From NCBI GenBank assembly GCA_964556165.1, contig CAZKVH010000019.1:1-26024 (forward strand): a stretch of 26,024 bases of DNA. Direction: 5' to 3'. The notes beneath the pieces are model-generated. The model saw only the letters and a list, made by a program, of their open reading frames with translations, was not told the DNA's origin and ran no database searches. A program made the translations under genes and the position numbers. This document shows, one piece after another, positions 16,310-23,426 of this stretch; position 1 is the first letter of the stretch; every line of letters starts with the position of its first letter. This DNA comes from JAQVEM01 sp964556165 (GTDB lineage: Bacteria; Actinomycetota; Humimicrobiia; Humimicrobiales; Humimicrobiaceae).

Positions 16310-17812
16310 ATGGTTAAAAAAGTCATTTTATCAAAATCAAGATTTCTCGCAGGGCTCCAGTGCCTGAAATATTTATGGTATCTGGTCAATAAAAGAGAAG
16401 AAATTCCAGAACCGGATTTTGCAACTAGTTTCATTTTTAATCAGGGGATAAGAGTAGGTGAGTATGCAAAAAAACTCTATCCGGATGGAATTGACCTCAG
16501 TTATTTTAAAAATCTAAAAGAGCAGATAATAAAAACCCTGGAGGTTTTGCCTGAAAGAAAACCTGTTTTTGAAGCGGCGTGCAGTCATGGCCCTCTTTAT
16601 AGCAGGGCAGATATCCTGGTGCCGGCAGGCGATAAAAGATGGGATATCGTTGAGGTTAAAAGCTCAACCCAGCTCAAAGAAGAATATATAAGTGATGTAT
16701 CTTTTCAGAAATACTGTTTTGAAAAAGCAGGAATTTCTATAAACAAGTGTTTTATAGCTCATATCAATAATTGCTATATAAAGAAAGGGGATATTGACCC
16801 GGAAGGGCTTTTTAAGAGAGTTGATATAACTGAAGAAGTAGATGACAGGCTAAAGGGTATAGAAGATGAAATCATAAAAATGCTTGAAGTTGTAAAGAGC
16901 AGTGCCCCTCCGGAGGTTGCAATTGGAAAGCAGTGCTATGAGCCCTATATATGCCCGCTCAAACAGAAGTGCTGGGGAGATTTGCCAGAGAATCATGTTT
17001 TTAACCTTTACGGAGACAAGAGCAAATCAGTGCAATTGTATGGTGAGGGTATCATTTCCATTAAGGATATCCCTGACAGATATAGTCTGAGTTTAAAACA
17101 ACAGATACAGCTTGAATGTGAAAAAACAAAAAAGCCGTCAGTTAACAAGAAAAAAATTTCAGATTTTATTAATGGTTTAGAATTTCCACTGTATTTTCTT
17201 GACTTTGAGACTTTTTCCACTGCTATCCCATTGTTTGATGGGTCAAAGCCCTACCAGAAAATTCCATTTCAATATTCAATACATGTCCTTTATTCTATGG
17301 AGGAGAACCCGGAGCGCAGGGAATTTCTGGCATGTGGACTTGAAGACCCGAGAAGAGAGATAATTTCAAGGCTAAAAGATGACCTGGGAGATAACGGAAG
17401 CATTATTGTTTATTATGAGCAGTTTGAAAAAGGTGTTTTAAGAGAACTTGCTCTGGAATTCCCTGATTATGCGGAGTGGGTTGACCGGGTACTTCCGAGG
17501 ATAGTTGACCTTTATAGGCCTTTCGGGAATTTTTATTATTATAACTCTTCCCAGAGGGGAAGCGCTTCGGTTAAAAGTGTACTGCCGGCTATTACTGATT
17601 TAAGTTATGAGGGAATGGAAGTATCTAATGGCCTGGCTGCAAGTGCCTATTTTCTTTATATATACGGAAACTTTTATAATTTAAAGGAGCCTACCGGGAT
17701 AAATGAAGTAGAAGGAATCAGAAAATCACTTATAGAGTACTGCAGTATGGATACTTTAGGAATGGTCCATATTCTAAGGGCTCTGGCAAGAGAAGTAGGA
17801 TTGAGGCAATAG
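16310..17812 (+). CDS. DUF2779 protein: Fe-S Cas4/RecB-type nuclease domain plus DEDDy exonuclease-like domain
   Basis: This predicted DNA or RNA nuclease has two catalytic modules. The N-terminal half is a PD-(D/E)XK domain of the RecB/Cas4 kind: Asp101 in SRADILV, Glu115 and Lys117 in VEVKSS, and a QKY motif at 133-135. Four cysteines fit an iron-sulfur staple, Cys18 near the N-terminus and Cys209, Cys215 and Cys221 in KQCYEPYICPLKQKC. The C-terminal half is an RNase H-fold exonuclease: Asp298 and Glu300 in FLDFETF, Asp400 in RIVDLY and the Y-x3-D pair Tyr477/Asp481 in EYCSMDTLGM. This is the known architecture of DUF2779 proteins, whose role is unproven. It follows the HD gene closely, which hints at shared nucleic-acid or nucleotide turnover. 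No Shine-Dalgarno site is seen before the ATG. Confidence 0.85.
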   Translation: MVKKVILSKSRFLAGLQCLKYLWYLVNKREEIPEPDFATSFIFNQGIRVGEYAKKLYPDGIDLSYFKNLKEQIIKTLEVLPERKPVFEAACSHGPLYSRADILVPAGDKRWDIVEVKSSTQLKEEYISDVSFQKYCFEKAGISINKCFIAHINNCYIKKGDIDPEGLFKRVDITEEVDDRLKGIEDEIIKMLEVVKSSAPPEVAIGKQCYEPYICPLKQKCWGDLPENHVFNLYGDKSKSVQLYGEGIISIKDIPDRYSLSLKQQIQLECEKTKKPSVNKKKISDFINGLEFPLYFLDFETFSTAIPLFDGSKPYQKIPFQYSIHVLYSMEENPERREFLACGLEDPRREIISRLKDDLGDNGSIIVYYEQFEKGVLRELALEFPDYAEWVDRVLPRIVDLYRPFGNFYYYNSSQRGSASVKSVLPAITDLSYEGMEVSNGLAASAYFLYIYGNFYNLKEPTGINEVEGIRKSLIEYCSMDTLGMVHILRALAREVGLRQ

Positions 17813-17858
17813 GTATAGCTGAAATTAAGGTCCATTCCGAAAGCTACTCTGGAAAAAA

Positions 17859-17913
17859 GTTAGCTTTAAGAACCGCCACATGTCTGCAAATACACGAGTC
17901 TTTAGCAAAAGCA
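17859..17913 (+). repeat. Inverted-repeat element, copy 1 (upstream of pspA)
   Basis: A 55-base non-coding sequence beginning GTTAGCTTTAAGAACCG and ending TCTTTAGCAAAAGCA. Its reverse complement occurs at 19526-19580 with 47 of 55 positions identical and no gaps; the shared blocks are TAGCTTTAAGAACCG, CATGTCTGCAAATACA and TAGCAAAAGCA. Six A residues before copy 1 are also matched. It lies in the gap between the DUF2779 and pspA genes. Confidence 0.75.
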
Positions 17914-17983
17914 TAAAACAGTACATAAGCAAGTATTATATTTAAATCATAATATAGACATTTTAAACAAGGAGGTATCAGAC

Positions 17984-18652
17984 ATGGCAATCTTCGCAAG
18001 ATTAGCAGACCTGCTGAAAGCAAATATCAATGACCTTATCGATAAGGCTGAAGACCCCGAGAAAATGGTCAAGCAGATAATAATCGATATGGAAGAGCAG
18101 CTTCAAAATGCTGTCCAGGGACTGGGTTCAGTAATGGCAAGTGAAAGACAGGTTCTAAAGCAGCTTGAAGAAGCAAAGTCACAGTCAAAACTATGGGAGG
18201 GACGTGCAAAGTGCGCGCTCGGGGAATCAAATGAAGAACTGGCAAGACAGGCGGTAGAAAGCAAGTTGAAAGCAGATGCAAGCGTAAAGCAATACCAGCA
18301 AATGCATGACAACATTTCTTCACAGCTTAAAGTATTAAGGGAGCAGGTCGACATCTTAAAAGAGAAATTGAATGAAGCCCGCAACAGGCAGTCCATGCTG
18401 AGCGCAAGAGATAAAGTTGCAGAAGCCAGAAAAGAGGTATCAAAAGCAGTAGGTGACCTGGATAGTTCTGGAGCTTTTGCAAAAATGGATAAAATGGAAC
18501 GCAAGATTGCTGAAAAAGAAGCTCAGGCAGACGCTACATTTGAGGTCTCAGGTATGGAAGCAGAAAAAGATGACCCGTTTGCAGAAATGGAAAAAGAAAA
18601 AAATATCACAGATGAAATTGCCCGTTTGAAAGAAGAGCTATCAAAAGAATAA
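17984..18652 (+). CDS. pspA: PspA/IM30-family membrane-stress protein
   Basis: This ESCRT-III-like coiled-coil protein binds damaged membranes from the cytoplasmic side, where it forms scaffolds that limit proton leak. It has the amphipathic start MAIFARLADLLKANINDLID, the highly conserved KAEDPEKMVKQIIIDMEEQL region and long coiled-coil helices to about residue 190. The length of 222 is the family standard. AAGGAGGT ends seven bases before the ATG, so strong translation is expected. There is no pspF or sigma-54 site nearby; the usual Gram-negative partners are missing and a GIDE-type membrane protein follows 12 bases later. The toastrack/HAAS/PadR cluster 3 kb away is a known genomic associate of Psp systems. 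Confidence 0.93.
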   Translation: MAIFARLADLLKANINDLIDKAEDPEKMVKQIIIDMEEQLQNAVQGLGSVMASERQVLKQLEEAKSQSKLWEGRAKCALGESNEELARQAVESKLKADASVKQYQQMHDNISSQLKVLREQVDILKEKLNEARNRQSMLSARDKVAEARKEVSKAVGDLDSSGAFAKMDKMERKIAEKEAQADATFEVSGMEAEKDDPFAEMEKEKNITDEIARLKEELSKE

Positions 18653-18664
18653 GGAGCATTTTAT

Positions 18665-19453
18665 ATGATAAAATATATTATTGGCGGCATAATGGCAGTT
18701 GGCGGGATATTCTTAAGTTTTTTTCTCCCCTTAAAGTATAAAAATAAAAACATAGAGATAAAATATGAAAGGACCACATCCATTGGTGAACTTAAAGAAA
18801 TATTATCAGGCAATGCAGCAGCAGGTCTTGAAGGATACAGGCACTTTGTCGAATTAAAAGGTACCGCCGGTTCAGAAATACCCGTAAAAGCTCCTTTTTC
18901 CAAAAAAGAAGTAGCTTATTTCAATGCCAGCCTTTATCAGGTATACCAGGAAAGGGAGACATACAAAGATAGCACAGGTACACACCAGCGTTTAAAGAAG
19001 AATGAATCGCTGCTTTCAACACAAAAAAGCTCAAGTCCTATCTTATTGTCGGATTCTCAATCCGGCGAAAAAGCATATATTGACATATCTCATTCCGGCA
19101 TTCAGCTTGATACAATAAGAACACTTGACAGGTTTGAACCTGTTAATAATATCCGGAACAATAATTATTTAAAAAATTACCATTATAATAATATGGGTAT
19201 CGGCACACTTGGTTTCAGGATGACAGAAGAGACAATCCCCCTTGGCCAGCCTCTTTATGTTCTCGGGGAAGCCGTGCTTGAAGGTGCCAGGATAATACTT
19301 AACAAACCTCTGTATGTTAAGAAACCCTTCATTGTATCAGTGAGAAGCGAGACTGACATAGTTCATGGCAATAAAACAAGCGGAAAAATAGCCCTGGTTT
19401 TCGGCATACTTCTTATACTGGCTGGAATAGCTGTAATAGTGTTTATGCATTAA
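18665..19453 (+). CDS. GIDE/BAM-type membrane protein (bacterial relative of MULAN E3 ligases, no RING)
   Basis: This protein has a transmembrane helix at each end (about residues 2-21 and 240-260) enclosing a soluble domain. That layout, with GTAGSEIPVKAPFSKKEVAYFNA (46-68 region), the poorly structured asparagine-rich FEPVNNIRNNNYL stretch and ALVFGILLILAG near the end, matches the GIDE/BAM domain of prokaryotic relatives of the mitochondrial ligase MULAN. The RING finger of the eukaryotic protein is absent, so ubiquitin ligase activity is not implied. AAGGAG overlaps the pspA stop and lies eight bases before the ATG, so the two genes are cotranscribed. A role in the PspA membrane response is inferred from this pairing. 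Confidence 0.75.
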   Translation: MIKYIIGGIMAVGGIFLSFFLPLKYKNKNIEIKYERTTSIGELKEILSGNAAAGLEGYRHFVELKGTAGSEIPVKAPFSKKEVAYFNASLYQVYQERETYKDSTGTHQRLKKNESLLSTQKSSSPILLSDSQSGEKAYIDISHSGIQLDTIRTLDRFEPVNNIRNNNYLKNYHYNNMGIGTLGFRMTEETIPLGQPLYVLGEAVLEGARIILNKPLYVKKPFIVSVRSETDIVHGNKTSGKIALVFGILLILAGIAVIVFMH

Positions 19454-19467
19454 TAATTAATGCATAA
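19443..19467. repeat. Near-perfect palindrome at the end of the GIDE gene
   Basis: Arms TTATGCATTAAT (19443-19454) and ATTAATGCATAA (19456-19467) are perfect inverted copies around one central base. The left arm includes the last codons and stop of the GIDE gene. As RNA it could form a stem of about 11 pairs, but there is no T run, so it is not a standard terminator. A protein-binding site is possible. Confidence 0.6.
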
Positions 19468-19525
19468 CCGGTGGATAATGAACTGGCAAAAATTAAATCA
19501 GAGAAATAAGCTGCCCAGAAAAGAT

Positions 19526-19580
19526 TGCTTTTGCTAGAGATGCATGTATTTGCAGACATGATACGGTTCTTAAAGCTAGC
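19526..19580 (-). repeat. Inverted-repeat element, copy 2 (end of ABC permease gene)
   Basis: On the minus strand this is the partner of 17859-17913, 47 of 55 positions identical. The outer end overlaps the last codons of the ABC permease gene, whose TAG stop at 19576-19578 aligns with a TAG in copy 1. The rest of the element lies in the intergenic gap. Confidence 0.75.
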
Positions 19581-20448
19581 TTTTTTTCTTCACCGAGATA
19601 CTTACTATTCCCAGCAAAAGAAATACAGCACCGGTTACAGCAAGAACAGTTATATGGATGAGCGGGGAGAGTTCCTGGTTGCCATAGTAAAAGGTAACCC
19701 CCATAAATTTTTCAAATGATTCAGAAACCCCCGCCGGGGCATTTGCAAAAGATTCGGACATTGGTTCTTCCATCATAATCTGTCTGAATAGAGCTGCGGC
19801 ATGGCTTATGGGGAAAAGTTTTATTGCTGTTTGAACAGAAGAGGGGAGATTGCCGATGGGTATATATATTCCGGTTAGAAATCCGATTAATGTTCCTATA
19901 ACTGTGCTAACGGAAGAAAAAGCATTGCTGCTCTTGAAAAAAGTAACCATAAAAAATACCATTGAAGAGCCGGCGAATACCGATAGTAGCATTACTCCCA
20001 GTAATTTTATAAGCGAAAGAAGCCCCAGAAATTCTCCGCCGTTGGCAACTATATAAATTTCGGCTACGACTAGTGATACGAGGCTCATAATAATACCGAT
20101 TAAAAAAGAACTAATTATATATCCGGCAGAAATCCGTGAACGAGTTATAGGGGCTGACAGAAAGTCTTTCAGGATTTTATTTGACCTGTCCTCCACCATG
20201 ATTCCAAATGCGCCCAGGGTTGTAGTTATCGAGGTGACTGAAAGTATGCCTGCCATAACCCAGCTGTCTGCAATAAAGCGGGAATTATCTCCCAGCATTT
20301 CTTTAAAACTGCTGGCGATATTATCGCCCAGGAACAATACGTAAAGCCCGATTATAATGAATATTGCAAGAAAAGAGAAAAACACGGCTGCCCTGTCGCG
20401 TAAAAAGATTTTCAGATTCCTCTTTACAAGACTGTTCATACTGCTCAT
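19576..20448 (-). CDS. ABC-2 type transporter permease
   Basis: This is the membrane subunit of an ABC exporter (DrrB/ABC-2 type). It has about six hydrophobic helices, beginning with VFFSFLAIFIIIGLYVLFLG (22-41), and a large loop after the first helix. The central segment GAFGIMVEDRSNKILKDFLSAPI (79-101) and the SPLIHITVLAVTGAVFLLLG end are typical. The ATG directly follows the TAA of the ATPase gene, so the pair is coupled; a second ATG three codons in, giving MNSLVKRN, is possible. Its 3' end overlaps repeat copy 2. The substrate is not shown; similar pairs export drugs, lipids or peptides. Confidence 0.9.
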   Translation of the reverse strand: MSSMNSLVKRNLKIFLRDRAAVFFSFLAIFIIIGLYVLFLGDNIASSFKEMLGDNSRFIADSWVMAGILSVTSITTTLGAFGIMVEDRSNKILKDFLSAPITRSRISAGYIISSFLIGIIMSLVSLVVAEIYIVANGGEFLGLLSLIKLLGVMLLSVFAGSSMVFFMVTFFKSSNAFSSVSTVIGTLIGFLTGIYIPIGNLPSSVQTAIKLFPISHAAALFRQIMMEEPMSESFANAPAGVSESFEKFMGVTFYYGNQELSPLIHITVLAVTGAVFLLLGIVSISVKKKS

Positions 20449-21378
20449 TTAGTTTTCATCCTCTCTTATAGTGTGGCCGGTGATGTTCACGAAAGCGTCA
20501 TCCATACTGCCGCTTATAACTTCAAATCCCGATATTAATTTTTGAGCCCCATTTATAAGCGGGATTGCGTCGATGGTTTTTGGAATCCTTACAATTACTG
20601 AACCGCCGGATATAGAAGATTCCACACCCTGTTCAGTTAAAAAATTTTTAAGCTTATCGATGTCCGTGGAAATAAATTTAAGAGTATCCATGCTGTATCT
20701 CGCACGGAGCATTGACGGTGTACCGCTGGCGGAAATGACGCCATTATCTATTATAGCTACGTAGTCAGCATTAGCAGCTTCTTCCATGTAATGTGTAGTA
20801 AGAAAAACAGTCATTTCGGTTTCTTTTTGTAGATTACGGATAGTATCCCAGACACTTTTCCTGGTCTGGGGGTCGAGACCGGTGGTTGGTTCATCCAGGA
20901 AAAGGATTTTTGGAGTATTTATGAGTGCCCTTGCTATATCAGCCCTGCGCCTCTGGCCGCCTGAGAGTTTTCCGTAGGGGCGGTTCAGGAAGCTCTCAAC
21001 TCCGGCAGTTTTTACTGCTTTGTCGACTGCAGCGATAATATCCTTTTTTGGTGCGCCATAAAAGCTACCGCGGGTGTAAAGGTTTTCTTTTACGGTAAGG
21101 AGCCTGTCAAGAATGCTATCCTGAAAAACAATCCCGATATGCTTCCTGATTTTGTCGTCCTGTGATCCAAGTTTATAATCGTTGATTGTAACAGAACCAC
21201 TGTCAGGTTTAAGAAGGGTGCATAGAATATCTATGGTGGTGGTTTTTCCCGCACCATTTGGACCAAGAAATGCAAATAACTGGCCTTCAATTACATGGAA
21301 GTCTATACCCCTGACTGCTTTAACATTTCCATAACTTTTTTTTAATCCACTTACATTTATTATAGTAGTTGATGCCAT
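20449..21378 (-). CDS. ABC transporter ATP-binding protein (DrrA-like)
   Basis: This is the ATPase of the exporter. All core motifs are present: Walker A GPNGAGKT (39-46), Q-loop Gln86, signature LSGGQ (138-142), Walker B ILFLDE (158-163) and the switch His196 in TTHYMEE. The C-terminal 100 residues (about 210-309) form the extra domain common in DrrA-type exporters. It begins 185 bases from padR on the opposite strand, with a promoter of its own in between. In several Firmicutes a PadR repressor controls a neighbouring drug exporter, so it may be under PadR control here too. No good ribosome-binding site precedes the start at 21378. Confidence 0.93.
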   Translation of the reverse strand: MASTTIINVSGLKKSYGNVKAVRGIDFHVIEGQLFAFLGPNGAGKTTTIDILCTLLKPDSGSVTINDYKLGSQDDKIRKHIGIVFQDSILDRLLTVKENLYTRGSFYGAPKKDIIAAVDKAVKTAGVESFLNRPYGKLSGGQRRRADIARALINTPKILFLDEPTTGLDPQTRKSVWDTIRNLQKETEMTVFLTTHYMEEAANADYVAIIDNGVISASGTPSMLRARYSMDTLKFISTDIDKLKNFLTEQGVESSISGGSVIVRIPKTIDAIPLINGAQKLISGFEVISGSMDDAFVNITGHTIREDEN

Positions 21379-21443
21379 GTAAACTTTAGAACTTACGATT
21401 TTTAAATTTCCAAAAGTATTTTTTATATTAAAAAATTGTAATA

Positions 21444-21472
21444 ATTATATAAAAAATCTATAAGGAAGTTAA
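21444..21472 (-). promoter_or_regulatory. Promoter of the ABC exporter genes
   Basis: On the minus strand TTAACT (21467-21472) and a perfect TATAAT (21444-21449) are 17 bases apart. The transcript would start near 21437, about 58 bases before the ATPase start. It lies back to back with the padR promoter; the two -35 boxes are about 28 bases apart. Confidence 0.6.
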
Positions 21473-21495
21473 CACCAGATAAATTTTTTTAAATA

Positions 21496-21528
21496 ATACC
21501 TTGCAATGTATAATACCTTGTGTTATTA
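21496..21528. promoter_or_regulatory. Tandem palindromic operator, likely PadR autoregulation
   Basis: The 16-base sequence ATACCTTGCAATGTAT (21496-21511) is symmetric at seven of eight pairs and is centred on the -35 box. A second site with TAATA and TATTA ends (21511-21528) overlaps the -10. The direct repeat TAATACCTTG (21494-21503 and 21511-21520) links both at a 17-base period. PadR-family sites commonly have this kind of spaced dyad (for example ATGT-N8-ACAT), so binding by the PadR gene product is likely but inferred. Confidence 0.6.
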
Positions 21529-21529
21529 T
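21501..21529 (+). promoter_or_regulatory. Extended -10 promoter of padR
   Basis: TTGCAA (21501-21506) and TATTAT (21524-21529) are 17 bases apart, and TG at 21521-21522 supplies the TGn extension just before the -10. It precedes the padR start by 34 bases. Confidence 0.7.
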
Positions 21530-21563
21530 GCAGATATAAATTTTATAGAAAGGATTTATTTCC

Positions 21564-21887
21564 ATGAATATTCAGTTTAAAAAAGGAGTTCTTGAGCTCT
21601 GTGCCCTTGCTTTGCTGGCAAGGAAAAATTGCTATGGATATGAGCTGGTAAATGAAATCTCCAGAAGCATATCTATTTCAGAGGGGACAATTTACCCTCT
21701 GCTCAGGAGACTGAAGAATGATGGTTATGTCACTACTTACCTTGAGGAATCCAGCGAAGGTGCTCCCAGAAAATACTATCAGCTGACCGAAGCCGGTAAA
21801 AAAATGGAGAAAGAACTCAAGGAAGAGTGGTTAACTTTTGTTAAAAAGGTAAATAGCTTTTTAAAGGATGGTGCCAGAGATGAATAA
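21564..21887 (+). CDS. PadR-family transcriptional regulator
   Basis: This is a 107-residue winged-helix repressor of the short PadR-s2 type. Family landmarks are KGVLELCALALLARKNCYGYEL (residues 7-28), EGTIYPLLRRLKNDGYV (40-56) and YYQLTEAGKKM (71-81). These proteins usually sense a small molecule and repress a nearby exporter or membrane gene set. GAAAGGA lies nine bases before the ATG. It opens a run of genes with HAAS, toastrack and GIN-domain products, a common partnership. The palindromes over its own promoter suggest autoregulation. Confidence 0.94.
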   Translation: MNIQFKKGVLELCALALLARKNCYGYELVNEISRSISISEGTIYPLLRRLKNDGYVTTYLEESSEGAPRKYYQLTEAGKKMEKELKEEWLTFVKKVNSFLKDGARDE

Positions 21888-22458
21888 GAAGGATTTTATA
21901 AATATTTTATCCTTAAATCTTCGGGGAGTTCCCGATGAGGAAAGGAAGGACGCGATAAGTGATTTTGAGGAACATTTCAATGAAGGACTTTTAAAAGGAA
22001 GAGCCGAGGAAGATATAGCCACTTCACTTGGAGACCCAAAGGTTCTTGCTGGCCAGCTTAAAGCCAGCATACTGGTAAATGAGGCAGAGAAAACTACTTC
22101 TGCTGTTAATATAACCAGGGCTGTGTTTGCTACCATGGGACTTGGGTTTTTTAATCTAATATTTCTACTGGGTCCTTTTATTGCCGTAGTAGCTGTGCTG
22201 CTTGCATTATTTGTTTCGGCAATAGCTATTACTGCATCGGGAATTACCCTGTTCTTTGCGGCTATCTTTGGGCCATTATTTCCCCAGTATTTTACAGCTC
22301 TAGCAAATCCCGCAGTGTGGGTGTTTGTATCTATAGGGCTTACCTGCTTCGGTATATTATTTTTTATAGGTAATATATACCTGACAAAATGGCTTTACGG
22401 ATTATTTATAAGGTACATTAAGTTTAATTTGAGAATCATAACAGGGAAGGAGCAGTAA
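21880..22458 (+). CDS. HAAS-domain (DUF1700) membrane protein
   Basis: The N-terminal 65 residues form the HAAS helical domain, with the hallmark start MNKKDFINILSLNLRGVPDEE and the DFEEHFNEG and ATSLGDP motifs. Three hydrophobic stretches follow in the remaining part, so it is a polytopic membrane protein. HAAS proteins sit next to PadR regulators and are thought to link envelope state to them. I place the start at 21880, not at the ATG 12 bases earlier, because the family begins MNKK and the first ATG would sit directly on its ribosome-binding site. The start overlaps the padR stop by eight bases. The next gene begins one base after its stop. Confidence 0.9.
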   Translation: MNKKDFINILSLNLRGVPDEERKDAISDFEEHFNEGLLKGRAEEDIATSLGDPKVLAGQLKASILVNEAEKTTSAVNITRAVFATMGLGFFNLIFLLGPFIAVVAVLLALFVSAIAITASGITLFFAAIFGPLFPQYFTALANPAVWVFVSIGLTCFGILFFIGNIYLTKWLYGLFIRYIKFNLRIITGKEQ

Positions 22459-22459
22459 A

Positions 22460-23359
22460 ATGAAATTTGGAATAAAGAAATTTGTTTTATGCCTTGTTAT
22501 TATAATGTTTGGTTCTTTTATTACAGCAGGAATTATACTCATGGTGACCGGGAATTTTTCTATAGCAACAGAAAAAATCAATGAATCAAAAAATTTTAGC
22601 CCGCAGGAGGTAGATAGAATTTCTATAGATGTAGTAAGCACGGATGTAAATATTATCCCTGCCGATGAAGACGAAATCAGGGTGCATTTTTACGGCGAGG
22701 TCTCCACGGGCTTGAACAGGGATATACCTTCACTTGTTTCATATATATCGGGAGATGAGTTGAGGATAGAGATTGTAAGACCTAAAACACTATTAATCGG
22801 GTTCAGTGTGTGGAGAAACACCCTGGATCTGTATATACCTGAGGACTCTCTGGAGGTTCTGGCAATAGAGACTTCATCGTCAGATGTAAGTGTCAGTAAT
22901 TTGAAGGTTGATAGGTTTGATTACGGGAATATATCCGGGGATCTCAAATGTGATTCATTATTTGCCGGTGATTTAAAAATAAATGCTAATTCCGGGGACG
23001 TTATCCTGAGAGATTATACTGGAGATATAAATATTAGTAATGTATCCGGTGATATCGTGCTGGAGGAAGGAATGCAGAATGATAATATCGAAATAATTAC
23101 CGTATCGGGTAATATTAATATAGAGCAGGAAGATTCCAGCAATATTTATATTGAAAGCACCTCAGGCGATGTAGGAATTGAGCTTTCAAAAAATGCCCGA
23201 TTTTACCTTAAAGCGGAATCAGTTTCAGGTGCTATAGACAATAGTTTCCCAATCAAAATAACTTCTTCCAGCGGGAGAAGTCTGGAGGGGGTAATAGGAG
23301 ATGATAGTAAGGAGATTATAATAAGCACAATTTCGGGAAATATTGATATAGATTACTGA
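22460..23359 (+). CDS. Toastrack-domain (DUF4097) beta-repeat membrane protein
   Basis: One N-terminal transmembrane helix (about residues 7-29) precedes a right-handed beta-repeat domain outside the membrane. The repeat is seen as evenly spaced SGD/SGN turns: NISGDLKCD, NSGDVILRD, VSGDIVLEE, VSGNINIEQ, TSGDVGIEL, VSGAIDN and, at the end, ISGNIDIDY. This is the DUF4097 or toastrack pattern. In many bacteria it accompanies PadR and HAAS, and comparative work connects it with Psp and Lia membrane-stress systems. GAAGGAG lies before the ATG. The ligand is unknown. Confidence 0.9.
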   Translation: MKFGIKKFVLCLVIIMFGSFITAGIILMVTGNFSIATEKINESKNFSPQEVDRISIDVVSTDVNIIPADEDEIRVHFYGEVSTGLNRDIPSLVSYISGDELRIEIVRPKTLLIGFSVWRNTLDLYIPEDSLEVLAIETSSSDVSVSNLKVDRFDYGNISGDLKCDSLFAGDLKINANSGDVILRDYTGDINISNVSGDIVLEEGMQNDNIEIITVSGNINIEQEDSSNIYIESTSGDVGIELSKNARFYLKAESVSGAIDNSFPIKITSSSGRSLEGVIGDDSKEIIISTISGNIDIDY

Positions 23360-23426
23360 TAATATAGGGAAGGTGCCGGGTTGTCTTCTGGATTGGCAAA
23401 ATTATTTAGTGACGAAAGGAATAAAA

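Noticed and set aside
17838..17870. Hairpin AAAGCTACT/AGTTAGCTTT as a terminator after the DUF2779 gene
   Set aside because: The stem is imperfect, no T run follows on the plus strand, and it overlaps repeat copy 1, which explains the similarity better.
19525..19719. 64-residue plus-strand frame between the GIDE and ABC permease genes
   Set aside because: It runs through repeat copy 2 and then antisense to the permease, with no start signal.
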